Source: Oceanihabitans sp.
GTDB taxonomy: Bacteria > Bacteroidota > Bacteroidia > Flavobacteriales > Flavobacteriaceae
Length of the DNA: 8,130 nucleotides
NCBI GenBank assembly: GCA_018067265.1
Contig: JAGPUY010000427.1
Coordinates: forward strand, 1-8,130
Direction of reading: 5' to 3'
The translations under genes and the position numbers were made by a program. Positions 1 to 6,078 of this stretch are shown here, piece by piece (within the stretch, counting starts at the first letter, position 1; each line of letters begins with the position of its first letter). Under the pieces are notes generated by a model, which saw only the letters and a program-made list of their open reading frames with translations, ran no database searches and was not told where the DNA came from.

Positions 1-894
1 CCACTCCAACTAGCAACAAAAAAATATGTTTTAGGCGAAGAAAAGGATTTGAAATGTTATCCTTCCTTTTTAAAATTGCGGGAATTTAACTTTAAGGCAT
101 TTACCGATGCAACCATTTCTTATGGAACAAAAAAGGTACGAAGAATTGGACATTCCTTAGAGTTTGAACAAATAAAAGAATATGTTTCTGGTGATGATAT
201 AAGAACTTTAAACTGGAAAGCTACAGCAAAGAGAAATCAATTAATGATCAATCAATATGTAGAAGAAAAATCGCAACCGGTATACTCCATTATAGATAAA
301 GGTCGTGCTATGCAAATGCATTTTAATAACATTAGTTTACTCGATTATGCCGTAAATGCAACGTTAGCAATTAGCAATGTTATTTTAAGAAAACAAGATA
401 AAGCAGGTATGTTATCTTTTTCTAGAAAGCCAGAGGATGTTATAGTTGCAGAGCAAAGAAATTCGCAAATGAATCTAATTTCAGAAGCATTATATAATAT
501 AAAAACCGATTTTTCGGAATCTGATTTTAGTAGTTTATATGCTGTTGTAAAACGTAAAATTACTAACAGAAGCTTATTGATTTTATATACAAACTTTGAA
601 ACTATGGATGGCTTAAATAGACAACTCCCCTATTTAAGAGCTTTGGCAAAAAACCATTTATTATTAGTGGTTTTCTTTAAAAACACCGAACTCAATGAAG
701 TAGTAAATTCCAAATCAGAAAACATACAAGATGTGTATGATACGGTCATAGCAGAAAAGTTTATGTATGAAAAAAAGAAAATTGTAAACGCTTTAAAAAA
801 GTATGGTATTCCATCGGTATTAACAGAACCTCATAATCTAACAGGAGACACCATTAATAAATATCTAGAATTAAAGTCTAGAGGACTTTTTTAA
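1..894 (+). CDS. DUF58 domain-containing protein, 5' end outside the window
   Basis: The frame is open from the first base, so the upstream part is missing. A TTG at 49 lies inside the reading frame and is not a convincing start. The visible 297 residues are the C-terminal portion of a protein whose family is usually around 400-450 residues. The DUF58 signature GDDIRTLNWKATAK lies at fragment residues 64-77. It is followed by a von Willebrand A-like segment that begins SIIDKGR (about 96-102), where the usual metal-site DxSxS is reduced to DKGR. The remainder is a Rossmann-like alternation of hydrophobic strands (LLILYTNFE, LLLVVFF). There is no membrane segment in the visible part. Family knowledge: DUF58 genes usually sit beside a MoxR AAA+ ATPase and membrane vWA proteins, probably in envelope or protein-complex maturation. 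That operon would lie to the left. The family call is firm; the function is unknown. Confidence 0.9.
   Translation, partial: PLQLATKKYVLGEEKDLKCYPSFLKLREFNFKAFTDATISYGTKKVRRIGHSLEFEQIKEYVSGDDIRTLNWKATAKRNQLMINQYVEEKSQPVYSIIDKGRAMQMHFNNISLLDYAVNATLAISNVILRKQDKAGMLSFSRKPEDVIVAEQRNSQMNLISEALYNIKTDFSESDFSSLYAVVKRKITNRSLLILYTNFETMDGLNRQLPYLRALAKNHLLLVVFFKNTELNEVVNSKSENIQDVYDTVIAEKFMYEKKKIVNALKKYGIPSVLTEPHNLTGDTINKYLELKSRGLF
873..892 (+). terminator. possible weak intrinsic terminator overlapping the DUF58 stop
   Basis: AAAGTC (873-878) and GACTTT (884-889) form a 6 bp stem with a 5-nt loop, continuing into a run of six T (887-892). It overlaps the last codons and the TAA of the DUF58 gene. The stem is short and A/T-rich, so termination may be partial. 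Confidence 0.3.
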
Positions 895-1000
895 GTAAAA
901 CAAAAGGACACCTATGAAACTTCCATACGCACATTTAACAATTAAGAAAATGACTATTATGGAAGCTACATGTAACCAATAAAAAAAATAGAATAGACGT

Positions 1001-1402
1001 ATGAAGTGGTATATACACAGTATTACAAATTACTTTAATTTTTCTGGTAGAGCTAGAAGAAAAGAATATTGGCTGTTCTTATTATTTAATATTCTTATCA
1101 TTACTTCTTTATGTATTATTTCGGAAGCTATTTTGGATACTACAGGCTCTGAGATTTTTTATTATGTGGTGTTGTTATATATGTTATTTATAATAATACC
1201 GCATTTAGCTGTAGTAGTAAGAAGGTTGCATGATATTGATAAGTCAGGACTTTTTTGGTTTGTTAGAATAATCCCAGTAATTGGACCAATTTGGTTATTT
1301 GTATTATTAGTGGAAGATAGTTCTCATGGAAATAATAGATATGGAATGAATCCAAAAAACATATCTAATGAAGATGCTATTGATTTAATTGGTAAAGAAT
1401 AG
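1001..1402 (+). CDS. DUF805 family membrane protein (first of a tandem pair)
   Basis: This is a 133-residue inner-membrane protein of the DUF805 (YhaH/YhaI-like) family, whose function is not established. The hallmarks are visible. FSGRARRKEYW (14-24) sits before the first hydrophobic segment, VRRLHDIDKSG (73-83) joins segments two and three, and HGNNRYGMNPK (109-119) follows the last segment. Membrane segments are at about 24-44, 53-73 and 84-104. The length is usual for the family. The ATG at 1001 is preceded only by an A-rich leader, and the signature begins a few residues in, so the start looks right. It lies 43 bases ahead of a second DUF805 gene on the same strand, probably in one transcript that ends at the hairpin at 1847. 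I saw no clear TAnnTTTG box in 895-1000, so read-through from DUF58 is possible. Confidence 0.9.
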   Translation: MKWYIHSITNYFNFSGRARRKEYWLFLLFNILIITSLCIISEAILDTTGSEIFYYVVLLYMLFIIIPHLAVVVRRLHDIDKSGLFWFVRIIPVIGPIWLFVLLVEDSSHGNNRYGMNPKNISNEDAIDLIGKE

Positions 1403-1445
1403 ATTTTTATTAAATTAGCCAAACTAACCCAAAAAACAAAAATAA

Positions 1446-1814
1446 ATGAATTGGTATTTAAAAGTATTACAACAGTATGCAGATTTTAAAGGAAGAGCAA
1501 GACGCAAAGAGTATTGGATGTTCTTTTTAATTAATATATTAATTTCAATAACAATTAATGTTATTGTAGTTTTGCTAGATCTTCCTTCTTTTCAAATTTT
1601 AGACTCCATTTATTCTATAGCTGTTTTAATTCCTAGTTTAGCAGTTGGTGTAAGACGTATGCATGATGTTGGAAAAAGTGGATGGTTTTTATTAATCCCT
1701 TTTTATAGCTTATACTTAGCTTGTTTAGATAGCGAGCCAGGACCAAATAACTGGGGAGAAAATCCTAAAGAAATTAGTGATGATAGCGATATCAATTTAA
1801 TTGGTACAGAATAA
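1446..1814 (+). CDS. DUF805 family membrane protein (second of a tandem pair)
   Basis: A 122-residue paralogue of the preceding gene. It has the same opening (M-x-WY), FKGRARRKEYW at 14-24, VRRMHDVGKSGWF at 69-81, and the acidic tail motif PGPNNWGENPK at 98-108. Membrane segments are at about 25-45, 52-69 and 79-94. The third is shorter and ends in ACLDSEPG, unlike the longer third helix of the first copy. The two proteins also share the C-terminal pattern D-I/A-x-LIG. They look like an old tandem duplication, because the DNA is clearly diverged. The ATG at 1446 follows a purine-rich leader and fits the family start. The biochemical role is unknown. It is the last gene before the strong terminator at 1847-1879. 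Confidence 0.9.
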   Translation: MNWYLKVLQQYADFKGRARRKEYWMFFLINILISITINVIVVLLDLPSFQILDSIYSIAVLIPSLAVGVRRMHDVGKSGWFLLIPFYSLYLACLDSEPGPNNWGENPKEISDDSDINLIGTE

Positions 1815-1846
1815 ACCTTCTTAATCTTAAGAAACTAGTATAAAAG

Positions 1847-1879
1847 AAAAAGCCCATCATATAAATGATGGGCTTTTTT
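1847..1879 (+). terminator. intrinsic terminator after the DUF805 pair
   Basis: A perfect 14 bp stem is formed by AAAAAGCCCATCAT (1847-1860) and ATGATGGGCTTTTT (1865-1878), with the 4-nt loop ATAA. The right arm runs into six T. It is a classic rho-independent terminator for the DUF805 genes. Confidence 0.9.
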
Positions 1880-1891
1880 AGGTTTTAAGTT

Positions 1892-1899
1892 TATCTTTG
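1892..1899 (+). promoter_or_regulatory. candidate Bacteroidota -7 box for the TenI/ThiE-like gene
   Basis: TATCTTTG matches the Bacteroidota -7 consensus TAnnTTTG. It lies 34 bases before the ATG at 1934 and just after the terminator, so the 5' leader would be only about 25-30 nt. I did not find a good -33 TTTG at the expected distance, which falls in the terminator. Confidence 0.5.
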
Positions 1900-1933
1900 T
1901 AACACTATTCAAAGTTGACAAAATATAAAAATA

Positions 1934-2518
1934 ATGATAATTGTAATTGCTCCTGAAAACGATGTTCCAAATGAAATAGAAATTCTTAATTCGCTATTTC
2001 AAGAAGGTTTAGTCTGCTATCATTTTAGAAAACCAGATAAAGATTATCAAGCGCATTGTGCCTATTTAAATCAAATAGACCAACAATATCACAACAGAAT
2101 TGTGGTGCATTATCACCATGCACTAATTAACGACTATAATTTAAAAGGAATTCATTTTCAAGAACAGGAAAGAATAGATCATATTGATAATCCTGGGCAG
2201 TATTTTAAAGGACTTAATATGTTTGGAAAAACCATAAGCTCTTCCTTTCATGAACCAAAAGACGTAGCAGATTGCTATTTTGAATTTGATTATCATTTAC
2301 TAAGTCCGGTGTTTGCTTCTATTTCTAAAGCAGGTTATGCTGGTCGTGGTTTTGATGTGAATGCGATAGATAAAACCATTATAGGAATGGGAGGCGTTAC
2401 TGCAGATAATTTAGAGGCATTTAAAACTTTAGGCTTTAAAGGTGTTGGTGTTTTAGGAGGTATTTGGAATAGTGAGACCCCAATTGCTGTTTTCCAAAAA
2501 ATGAAACAAGACTTTTAA
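1934..2518 (+). CDS. ThiE/TenI-fold protein (annotated elsewhere as thiamine phosphate synthase); TenI-like
   Basis: A 194-residue (beta/alpha)8 barrel of the thiamine phosphate synthase/TenI superfamily. Visible landmarks are HFRKPDKD (30-37, where ThiE has LREK), KGIHFQEQE (71-79, where ThiE has GVHLGQED), SSSFHEP (102-108), SPVFASISK (124-132) and the phosphate-binding turns GMGGV (151-155) and GVGVLGG (170-176). The Asn-Asp pair that helps bind Mg-diphosphate in true ThiE is replaced by His-Tyr (59-60). His106 aligns by eye with the His of Bacillus TenI, a thiazole tautomerase, although many ThiE proteins also have a His there. I therefore favour a TenI-like role over full thiamine phosphate synthesis. 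From memory, similar short proteins occur in flavobacterial thi operons. Here the gene stands alone between two terminator-like regions, with no room for a TPP riboswitch. Confidence 0.8.
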   Translation: MIIVIAPENDVPNEIEILNSLFQEGLVCYHFRKPDKDYQAHCAYLNQIDQQYHNRIVVHYHHALINDYNLKGIHFQEQERIDHIDNPGQYFKGLNMFGKTISSSFHEPKDVADCYFEFDYHLLSPVFASISKAGYAGRGFDVNAIDKTIIGMGGVTADNLEAFKTLGFKGVGVLGGIWNSETPIAVFQKMKQDF

Positions 2519-2668
2519 ATAATTGGAATAAAATAAAGCAATTCCATAACAAGAAATTATGACAGAATCATAAGCTCTATATTATAGAATTGCGCTACTA
2601 TATATCCAAATTACAGCATATTGCCGAATTAGATTTATAAAAAATTATTTTCTAGAAAATATGCCTTA
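2519..2668. other. convergent intergenic region
   Basis: 150 A/T-rich bases separate the stops of the TenI-like gene (+) and the peroxiredoxin-like gene (-). It contains no reading frame worth calling. A TGGAAT...ATTCCA inverted repeat (about 2524-2546) has a long loop and no T-run. The 16 bp palindrome at 2646-2661 is listed separately. Confidence 0.6.
2636..2661 (-). terminator. possible terminator for the peroxiredoxin-like gene (16 bp palindrome)
   Basis: TATTTTCTAGAAAATA at 2646-2661 is a perfect 16 bp palindrome that can fold as a 6 bp stem with a CTAG loop. Read on the minus strand, it is followed by a T-run (complement of the A-rich 2638-2644), eight bases downstream of the peroxiredoxin-like stop. 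The stem is entirely A/T, so strength is doubtful. Confidence 0.35.
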
Positions 2669-3178
2669 TTATGCTTCACCTCTAGCAGGATATCCTTGTT
2701 TTAATATATAATCTATTCCGTTTAATACATCTTTAAATTGCGGACGGCCAAATGGCATTGATTGTATAGATTCCCAATATACGGTACCATCTTTATGGAT
2801 TAAAAACAATCCAGGTTCACTAAAGTGATCTGGTTCTTTTTCATTGATTCCTTTCGATATAAATAATCCCCATTTTCTGGCTTCCTCTATAGAAAAACCG
2901 TAACCTAAAGGTATATTTGAAATATTCCATTCTTGGTAGGTTGCTTTTGCAAGGGCTTCTGTATTTGTGCTAATAGCAATTACGTTGACGCCTCTTTCTG
3001 TGAAATCGTTAATTTTAGTTTGTAATTCTTCTAATTGCATTTTACAAACAGGACAGTGTTTTCCTCTAAAGAAAACAATTAATGTAAAGTTTTCTGGTTT
3101 TTGATCCTGTAAACTCCATGTCGTATCGTTAACTAATTGGACGTTTAATACTGGTGCTTTTTCTTGTGGTTTTATCAT
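2669..3178 (-). CDS. peroxiredoxin-like family protein (AhpC/TSA, CxxC type)
   Basis: A thioredoxin-fold protein of the AhpC/TSA superfamily, PRX-like type, predicted to be cytoplasmic. From the ATG at 3178 it has 169 residues. The active-site segment FFRGKHCPVC (36-45) carries Cys42 and Cys45. It is followed by YGFSIEEARKWGLF, FSEPGLFLIHKDG, QSMPFGRP and the C-terminal YPARGEA, all of which I recognise as typical of this family. It probably reduces peroxides or another thiol-reactive substrate, but the substrate is unknown. Start choice: the same frame stays open to an ATG at 3244 and a TTG at 3253, adding 22-25 residues. Family homology begins MIKPQEKAP, so I prefer 3178. The added segment is basic/hydrophobic but not a good signal peptide. 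It lies downstream of HPF on the same strand, and a weak TATTTTG box (3272-3278) could serve it separately. Confidence 0.85.
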   Translation of the reverse strand: MIKPQEKAPVLNVQLVNDTTWSLQDQKPENFTLIVFFRGKHCPVCKMQLEELQTKINDFTERGVNVIAISTNTEALAKATYQEWNISNIPLGYGFSIEEARKWGLFISKGINEKEPDHFSEPGLFLIHKDGTVYWESIQSMPFGRPQFKDVLNGIDYILKQGYPARGEA

Positions 3179-3278
3179 TGCGAATTGTTTTTTTGTGAAT
3201 AAATGTAATGAACAAGCTTTATTTAAAGGTGCTCGTAATACCATGTAATGCAATTGATTTCTAGTGTTTTACAAAATA

Positions 3279-3593
3279 CTACAATTTTGTCATTTTTCCT
3301 CTTTTCATTGCTAATTGACTGTCTAAATCACTTATAGATTTGGAAATAGAATTCATAAAACTATCCTGATTTGAATGCGCATATAACCTTGGTCCGAAAA
3401 CACTTAAACGAATGTTGCAAGTTTTATCCGTTGCATCTAATGCTGTTTTTTCTGTTTTCAAACAAACATCTGCTCTTATAATCATGGAAAACTTGACAAA
3501 TAAACGTTCTAACTTTTCGGTGGTAAATGCCTCTAATTTTTTACTTGCTTCTACGTCGTGATATTCGAAATTTATAGTCATGCTCTTTTTCAT
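3279..3593 (-). CDS. short HPF/RaiA-family ribosome-associated protein
   Basis: A 104-residue protein of the ribosome hibernation promoting factor/RaiA (sigma-54 modulation protein, S30AE) family. The single beta-alpha-beta-beta-beta-alpha domain is visible. There is an N-terminal strand MTINFEYHD, helix SKKLEAFTTEKLERLF (17-32), strands around IIRADVCLKTEK and CNIRLSVFGPRLYAHS, and a C-terminal helix with basic end KRGKM. The length fits the short form. The C-terminal dimerisation domain of long HPF is absent. By family knowledge such proteins bind the 30S decoding region in stationary phase or stress. The start could also be Met5 (3581), since the family motif begins there. The next gene on this strand is the peroxiredoxin-like protein, with the stop only 25 bases from its longest possible start. 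Confidence 0.85.
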   Translation of the reverse strand: MKKSMTINFEYHDVEASKKLEAFTTEKLERLFVKFSMIIRADVCLKTEKTALDATDKTCNIRLSVFGPRLYAHSNQDSFMNSISKSISDLDSQLAMKRGKMTKL

Positions 3594-3754
3594 TTATAAT
3601 TAATTAATAATTATCCTTCTATGGTAAAATTAATTATAAATAAGCACTAACATTGGCGTTAACGCTATTAATATGGACTCATATGAAATTGGAAACTAAA
3701 TACGGTAGCTATTACTCTTTTAAAGGTCTTCAAAGCGTTGGTTATACTTTTTTT
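3594..3754. other. intergenic region between flavin monooxygenase and HPF genes
   Basis: 161 bases with no credible gene. A weak minus-strand -7-like box TAATTTTA (3625-3632; consensus TAnnTTTG) and AGAAGGA (about 3615-3621) lie upstream of HPF. A 10 bp palindrome GCGTTAACGC is at 3656-3665. No convincing terminator is seen behind the monooxygenase gene. Confidence 0.5.
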
Positions 3755-4759
3755 TTAGCGCAACTCTTCCATAATTTCGGCAAACAATGCATAAGAACGT
3801 ATTCTGTCTTTGATAGCATAGATGTTAGTAACCGCTATCAATTCATCGGCATTCGTTTGTTCCATAAATGCTTTTACTTGTGCTTTAACGGTAGCCTTAC
3901 TTCCAATGAAAGAATACTTTAGCATTTGGTGTATTTGCGGATTTTGTAGCACCTGTTTTAATTCGGCAGTCATTGCTGTTGGTGGTTGTACATAATCTCG
4001 TTTACCGGTGAATATCCCAACAATCATTTTAATTAAGGAAGTGGATAGATTTTGAGCTTCTTCATCTGTATCTGCAATGATTATATTTACGCCAACCATC
4101 ACGTATGGCTTTTGTAATACTTCGGATGGCTGAAACTCACTGCGATAAATCTTCAAGGCATCCCATAAATGTGCTGTAGCAAAGTGACTAGCAAAAGCAT
4201 AAGGCAATCCTTTTTTAGCTGCCAAATGGGCACTATCTGTGCTCGAACCTAAAATATAAACAGGAACATCGACACCTTCTGCAACGGTAGCACGGACTTT
4301 AGAAGTCGCATTTTCTGCGGAAAAATAGGTTTGTATTTTTTCTAATTCGTTAGGAAATGAATGTGCAGCTTGCATAAAATCAGAACGTATGGCTTGTGCT
4401 GTTTCTCTATCTGTTCCTGGTGCTCTACCCAAACCAAGATCTATTCGATTCGGATATATGGCTCCCAATGTACCAAACTGTTCTGCGATGATTAACGGCG
4501 AATGATTGGGCAGCATAACACCTCCAGAACCAACACGAATAGTACTAGTTCCTTGTGCGACATAGCCAATTAATATCGAAGTTGCACTACTTGCAATATT
4601 AGACAAATTATGATGTTCTGCCAACCAATAGCGTGTGTAACCAAAGGTTTCGGCATGTTGTGCTAATTCTAATACATTGGTATAGGTTTCTTTTAGCGTA
4701 TGGCCATTAGAAACTAAAGCAAGGTCTAAGATGGAGTAAGATGTTGAATTTGTTTTCAT
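3755..4759 (-). CDS. LLM class flavin-dependent oxidoreductase (luciferase-family group 1)
   Basis: A 334-residue FMN/F420-type luciferase-like monooxygenase, predicted to be cytoplasmic. It starts with the strand YSILDLALVSNG (8-19). The group 1 hallmarks are present: YWLAEHHN (44-51), IASSATSILIG (55-65), TIRVGSGGVMLPNHSP (73-88), AEQFGTLGAIYPNRIDLGLGRAPGTD (92-117), VPVYILGSS (165-173) and GLPYAFASHF (184-193). Length is normal and the start ATG fits. These match what I know as 'luciferase family oxidoreductase, group 1' (YhbW/MsnO8-like). Members use reduced flavin to oxidise small organic substrates, and the substrate here cannot be read from sequence. It is divergently arranged from the ThiE-like gene at 5002, with its own -7 box at 4813-4820. 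Confidence 0.93.
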   Translation of the reverse strand: MKTNSTSYSILDLALVSNGHTLKETYTNVLELAQHAETFGYTRYWLAEHHNLSNIASSATSILIGYVAQGTSTIRVGSGGVMLPNHSPLIIAEQFGTLGAIYPNRIDLGLGRAPGTDRETAQAIRSDFMQAAHSFPNELEKIQTYFSAENATSKVRATVAEGVDVPVYILGSSTDSAHLAAKKGLPYAFASHFATAHLWDALKIYRSEFQPSEVLQKPYVMVGVNIIIADTDEEAQNLSTSLIKMIVGIFTGKRDYVQPPTAMTAELKQVLQNPQIHQMLKYSFIGSKATVKAQVKAFMEQTNADELIAVTNIYAIKDRIRSYALFAEIMEELR

Positions 4760-4812
4760 ATGTGGGTATAATTCATTGTAACAGTACGTGTAGTATAGTC
4801 GTTTTTCTTCTA

Positions 4813-4820
4813 CAAAATTA
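4813..4820 (-). promoter_or_regulatory. candidate -7 box for the flavin monooxygenase gene
   Basis: On the minus strand the bases read TAATTTTG, a full match to TAnnTTTG, 54 bases before the ATG at 4759. No clear TTTG -33 element is seen at the usual distance. Confidence 0.5.
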
Positions 4821-4874
4821 CATAATGTAGTCTGTTTCTGAATAGATTGTACGTATTAATAAAATATCCTTTTT

Positions 4875-4899
4875 TTTAATTTTTATTTCGAAAATTAAA
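4875..4899. repeat. 9 bp A/T-only inverted repeat in the divergent promoter region
   Basis: TTTAATTTT (4875-4883) and AAAATTAAA (4891-4899) are perfect inverted copies separated by 7 bases (TATTTCG). The repeat lies between the two divergent -7 boxes, about 50 bases upstream of the plus-strand box. It could be an operator or simply composition-driven. Confidence 0.3.
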
Positions 4900-4948
4900 T
4901 GCTTCCATTTCCATTCGCTATTCTGTACTAAGGTTCTTATAATAGTCG

Positions 4949-4956
4949 TATTTTTG
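4949..4956 (+). promoter_or_regulatory. candidate -7 box for the ThiE-like/thioredoxin-fold pair
   Basis: TATTTTTG matches TAnnTTTG exactly and is followed by GCAGC, a context common in flavobacterial promoters. It lies 46 bases before the ATG at 5002, giving a leader of about 40 nt. A purine-rich AAGAAAAGAAG immediately precedes the start codon. The leader is too short for a TPP riboswitch. Confidence 0.6.
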
Positions 4957-5001
4957 CAGCATATTGCATTTTAAAATAGTTAGACGATAAGAAAAGAAGA
5001 T

Positions 5002-5646
5002 ATGATTATACCTAAATTACATTATATAGCAGCAGGAGATTCCGAAAAAGAAATTTTAGAAAACATACAAAAAGCATGTACTTCTGGTGTAGAATTAGTG
5101 CAACTTGGTATGGCGAATGCTTCCGAAAAAAAGCTTTTAAAGATTGCTAAAGAAGCGATTAAAATTACTTCAGTTTTTCAAACCAGATTAGTGATTAGCG
5201 GTTATTATAAAGTAGCAAAAGAAATTAAAGCAGATGGTGTCTATTTAGAAAAAACGGACGCCTCACCTACTATCGTTAGAAAACATTTATATGCTTGGCA
5301 AAGCATTGGCGGATCGGCAAATACTTTAGCCGATTGTGAAAAATTATTAGATGCATCTATTGACTATATTGTGTTAGGACCTTTTAGAGAAACAAAAACC
5401 AACGCTAATTTAGGTCCGGTTTTAGGAATAAAAGGATATACGGCAATTACAGATGTCTTAAAAACACCAATCCCCATTATTGGTTTTGGAGGCATCACCA
5501 CCGGAGATGTTGCAGCTATATTAAAAACAGAAATTTCAGGTATTGCTGTTTCTGAAGCGATTACCCAAAATTTTGATGGCATTAAAACCTTTCACCAATT
5601 ACTAAACGCATCAGCAACCCAAGAACAACGTCATACCTTTGAATAA
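5002..5646 (+). CDS. ThiE-like (thiamine phosphate synthase fold) protein with eroded active site
   Basis: A 214-residue TPS/TenI-superfamily barrel, the second in this window. Its overall path is ThiE: LHYIAAGDS (6-14), VELVQLGM (30-37), TRLVISGYYKVAKEIKADGVYLEKTD (61-86), IGGSANTLADCEKL (102-115), YIVLGPFRETKTN (122-134) and IIGFGGITTGDV (159-170). Several signature positions differ from a functional enzyme. Where ThiE has QLR-x-K this has QLGM, where it has the Mg-binding Asn-Asp it has Ser-Gly (66-67), where it has GVHLG it has GVYLE, and TxTTK has become ETKTN. Asn107 stands where TenI has His. The frame is intact, so this is not an obvious pseudogene. Its TAA abuts the ATG of the thioredoxin-fold gene, which implies translational coupling. 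Databases would probably call it thiamine phosphate synthase; I infer a changed or regulatory role. Confidence 0.8.
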   Translation: MIIPKLHYIAAGDSEKEILENIQKACTSGVELVQLGMANASEKKLLKIAKEAIKITSVFQTRLVISGYYKVAKEIKADGVYLEKTDASPTIVRKHLYAWQSIGGSANTLADCEKLLDASIDYIVLGPFRETKTNANLGPVLGIKGYTAITDVLKTPIPIIGFGGITTGDVAAILKTEISGIAVSEAITQNFDGIKTFHQLLNASATQEQRHTFE

Positions 5647-6078
5647 ATGAGCGATATCGTAACGTCTATAGTAGTAAAAGATTTAGATGGTGTTTCCGTA
5701 GATTTAATGACCCGCTATAAAAATAAAGTGTTGCTACTAATTATCTATAATAATGATTGTTTGGGTTGTACTGGTCGCGCTATTCCTTTGGCATACGACT
5801 TTCAACAGAAATATCCAGCCATTCAAGTTGCAGGTATTCATGCCGATTTTGTAAATCGAGAAGGCACAAAAGAAAATATTAAAAGTGTTTTTACCAGTGG
5901 TGAAAATCCGTTTCCAATTTATATCGATGAAGGGCACAAAGTGTACGATCAATTTGAATCGGAAGGCACACCACAATGGTTACTTATAACAGAAAAAGGT
6001 GCATTGTTTCGTTCTATTTTCGGCTCTCAAGATAATGCGAAGAATAGATTGTATTATGCTATAGAAAGTATGGTATAA
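5647..6078 (+). CDS. thioredoxin-fold redoxin with CxxC, coupled to the ThiE-like gene
   Basis: A 143-residue thioredoxin-like protein of the AhpC/TSA-redoxin/TlpA type without signal peptide or membrane segment, so probably cytoplasmic. Strand KVLLLIIYNNDC leads into the CLGC motif (Cys38, Cys41). A second strand follows (IQVAGIHADF, 59-68), then FPIYIDEGHKVYDQF (89-103), the likely cis-Pro segment GTPQWLLIT (107-115) and KGALFRSIFG. Both cysteines are present, so a thiol-disulphide exchange or peroxide/thiol sensing role is plausible; partner and substrate are unknown. Its ATG directly follows the TAA of the ThiE-like gene with no spacer, and it has no ribosome binding site of its own outside that gene. 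The two proteins are therefore probably made in a fixed ratio. Confidence 0.75.
   Translation: MSDIVTSIVVKDLDGVSVDLMTRYKNKVLLLIIYNNDCLGCTGRAIPLAYDFQQKYPAIQVAGIHADFVNREGTKENIKSVFTSGENPFPIYIDEGHKVYDQFESEGTPQWLLITEKGALFRSIFGSQDNAKNRLYYAIESMV

Noticed and set aside
49..51. TTG as the start of the DUF58 gene
   Set aside because: The frame is open to base 1 and the upstream residues (ATKKYVLGEEKD) read as normal protein of this family, so the gene begins outside the window.
3656..3665. 10 bp palindrome GCGTTAACGC
   Set aside because: Palindromes of this length arise by chance. It does not extend, has no T-run and is not placed at a promoter box.
3653..3922. 89-codon plus-strand open frame starting in the intergenic region
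   Set aside because: Most of it is antisense to the well-supported flavin monooxygenase gene, and the translated sequence has no recognisable domain.
4760..5001. Possible TPP riboswitch upstream of the ThiE-like gene
   Set aside because: I looked for the CTGAGA and GGATAATGCCAGCG-type THI-box signatures and found neither. The likely transcribed leader is only about 40 nt.
5364..5582. 72-codon minus-strand frame inside the ThiE-like gene
   Set aside because: It is a shadow of the clear ThiE-fold coding strand, with no start context and no recognisable motif.
5737..5976. 79-codon minus-strand frame inside the thioredoxin-fold gene
   Set aside because: It is the antisense shadow of a frame that carries a CLGC motif and a complete fold.
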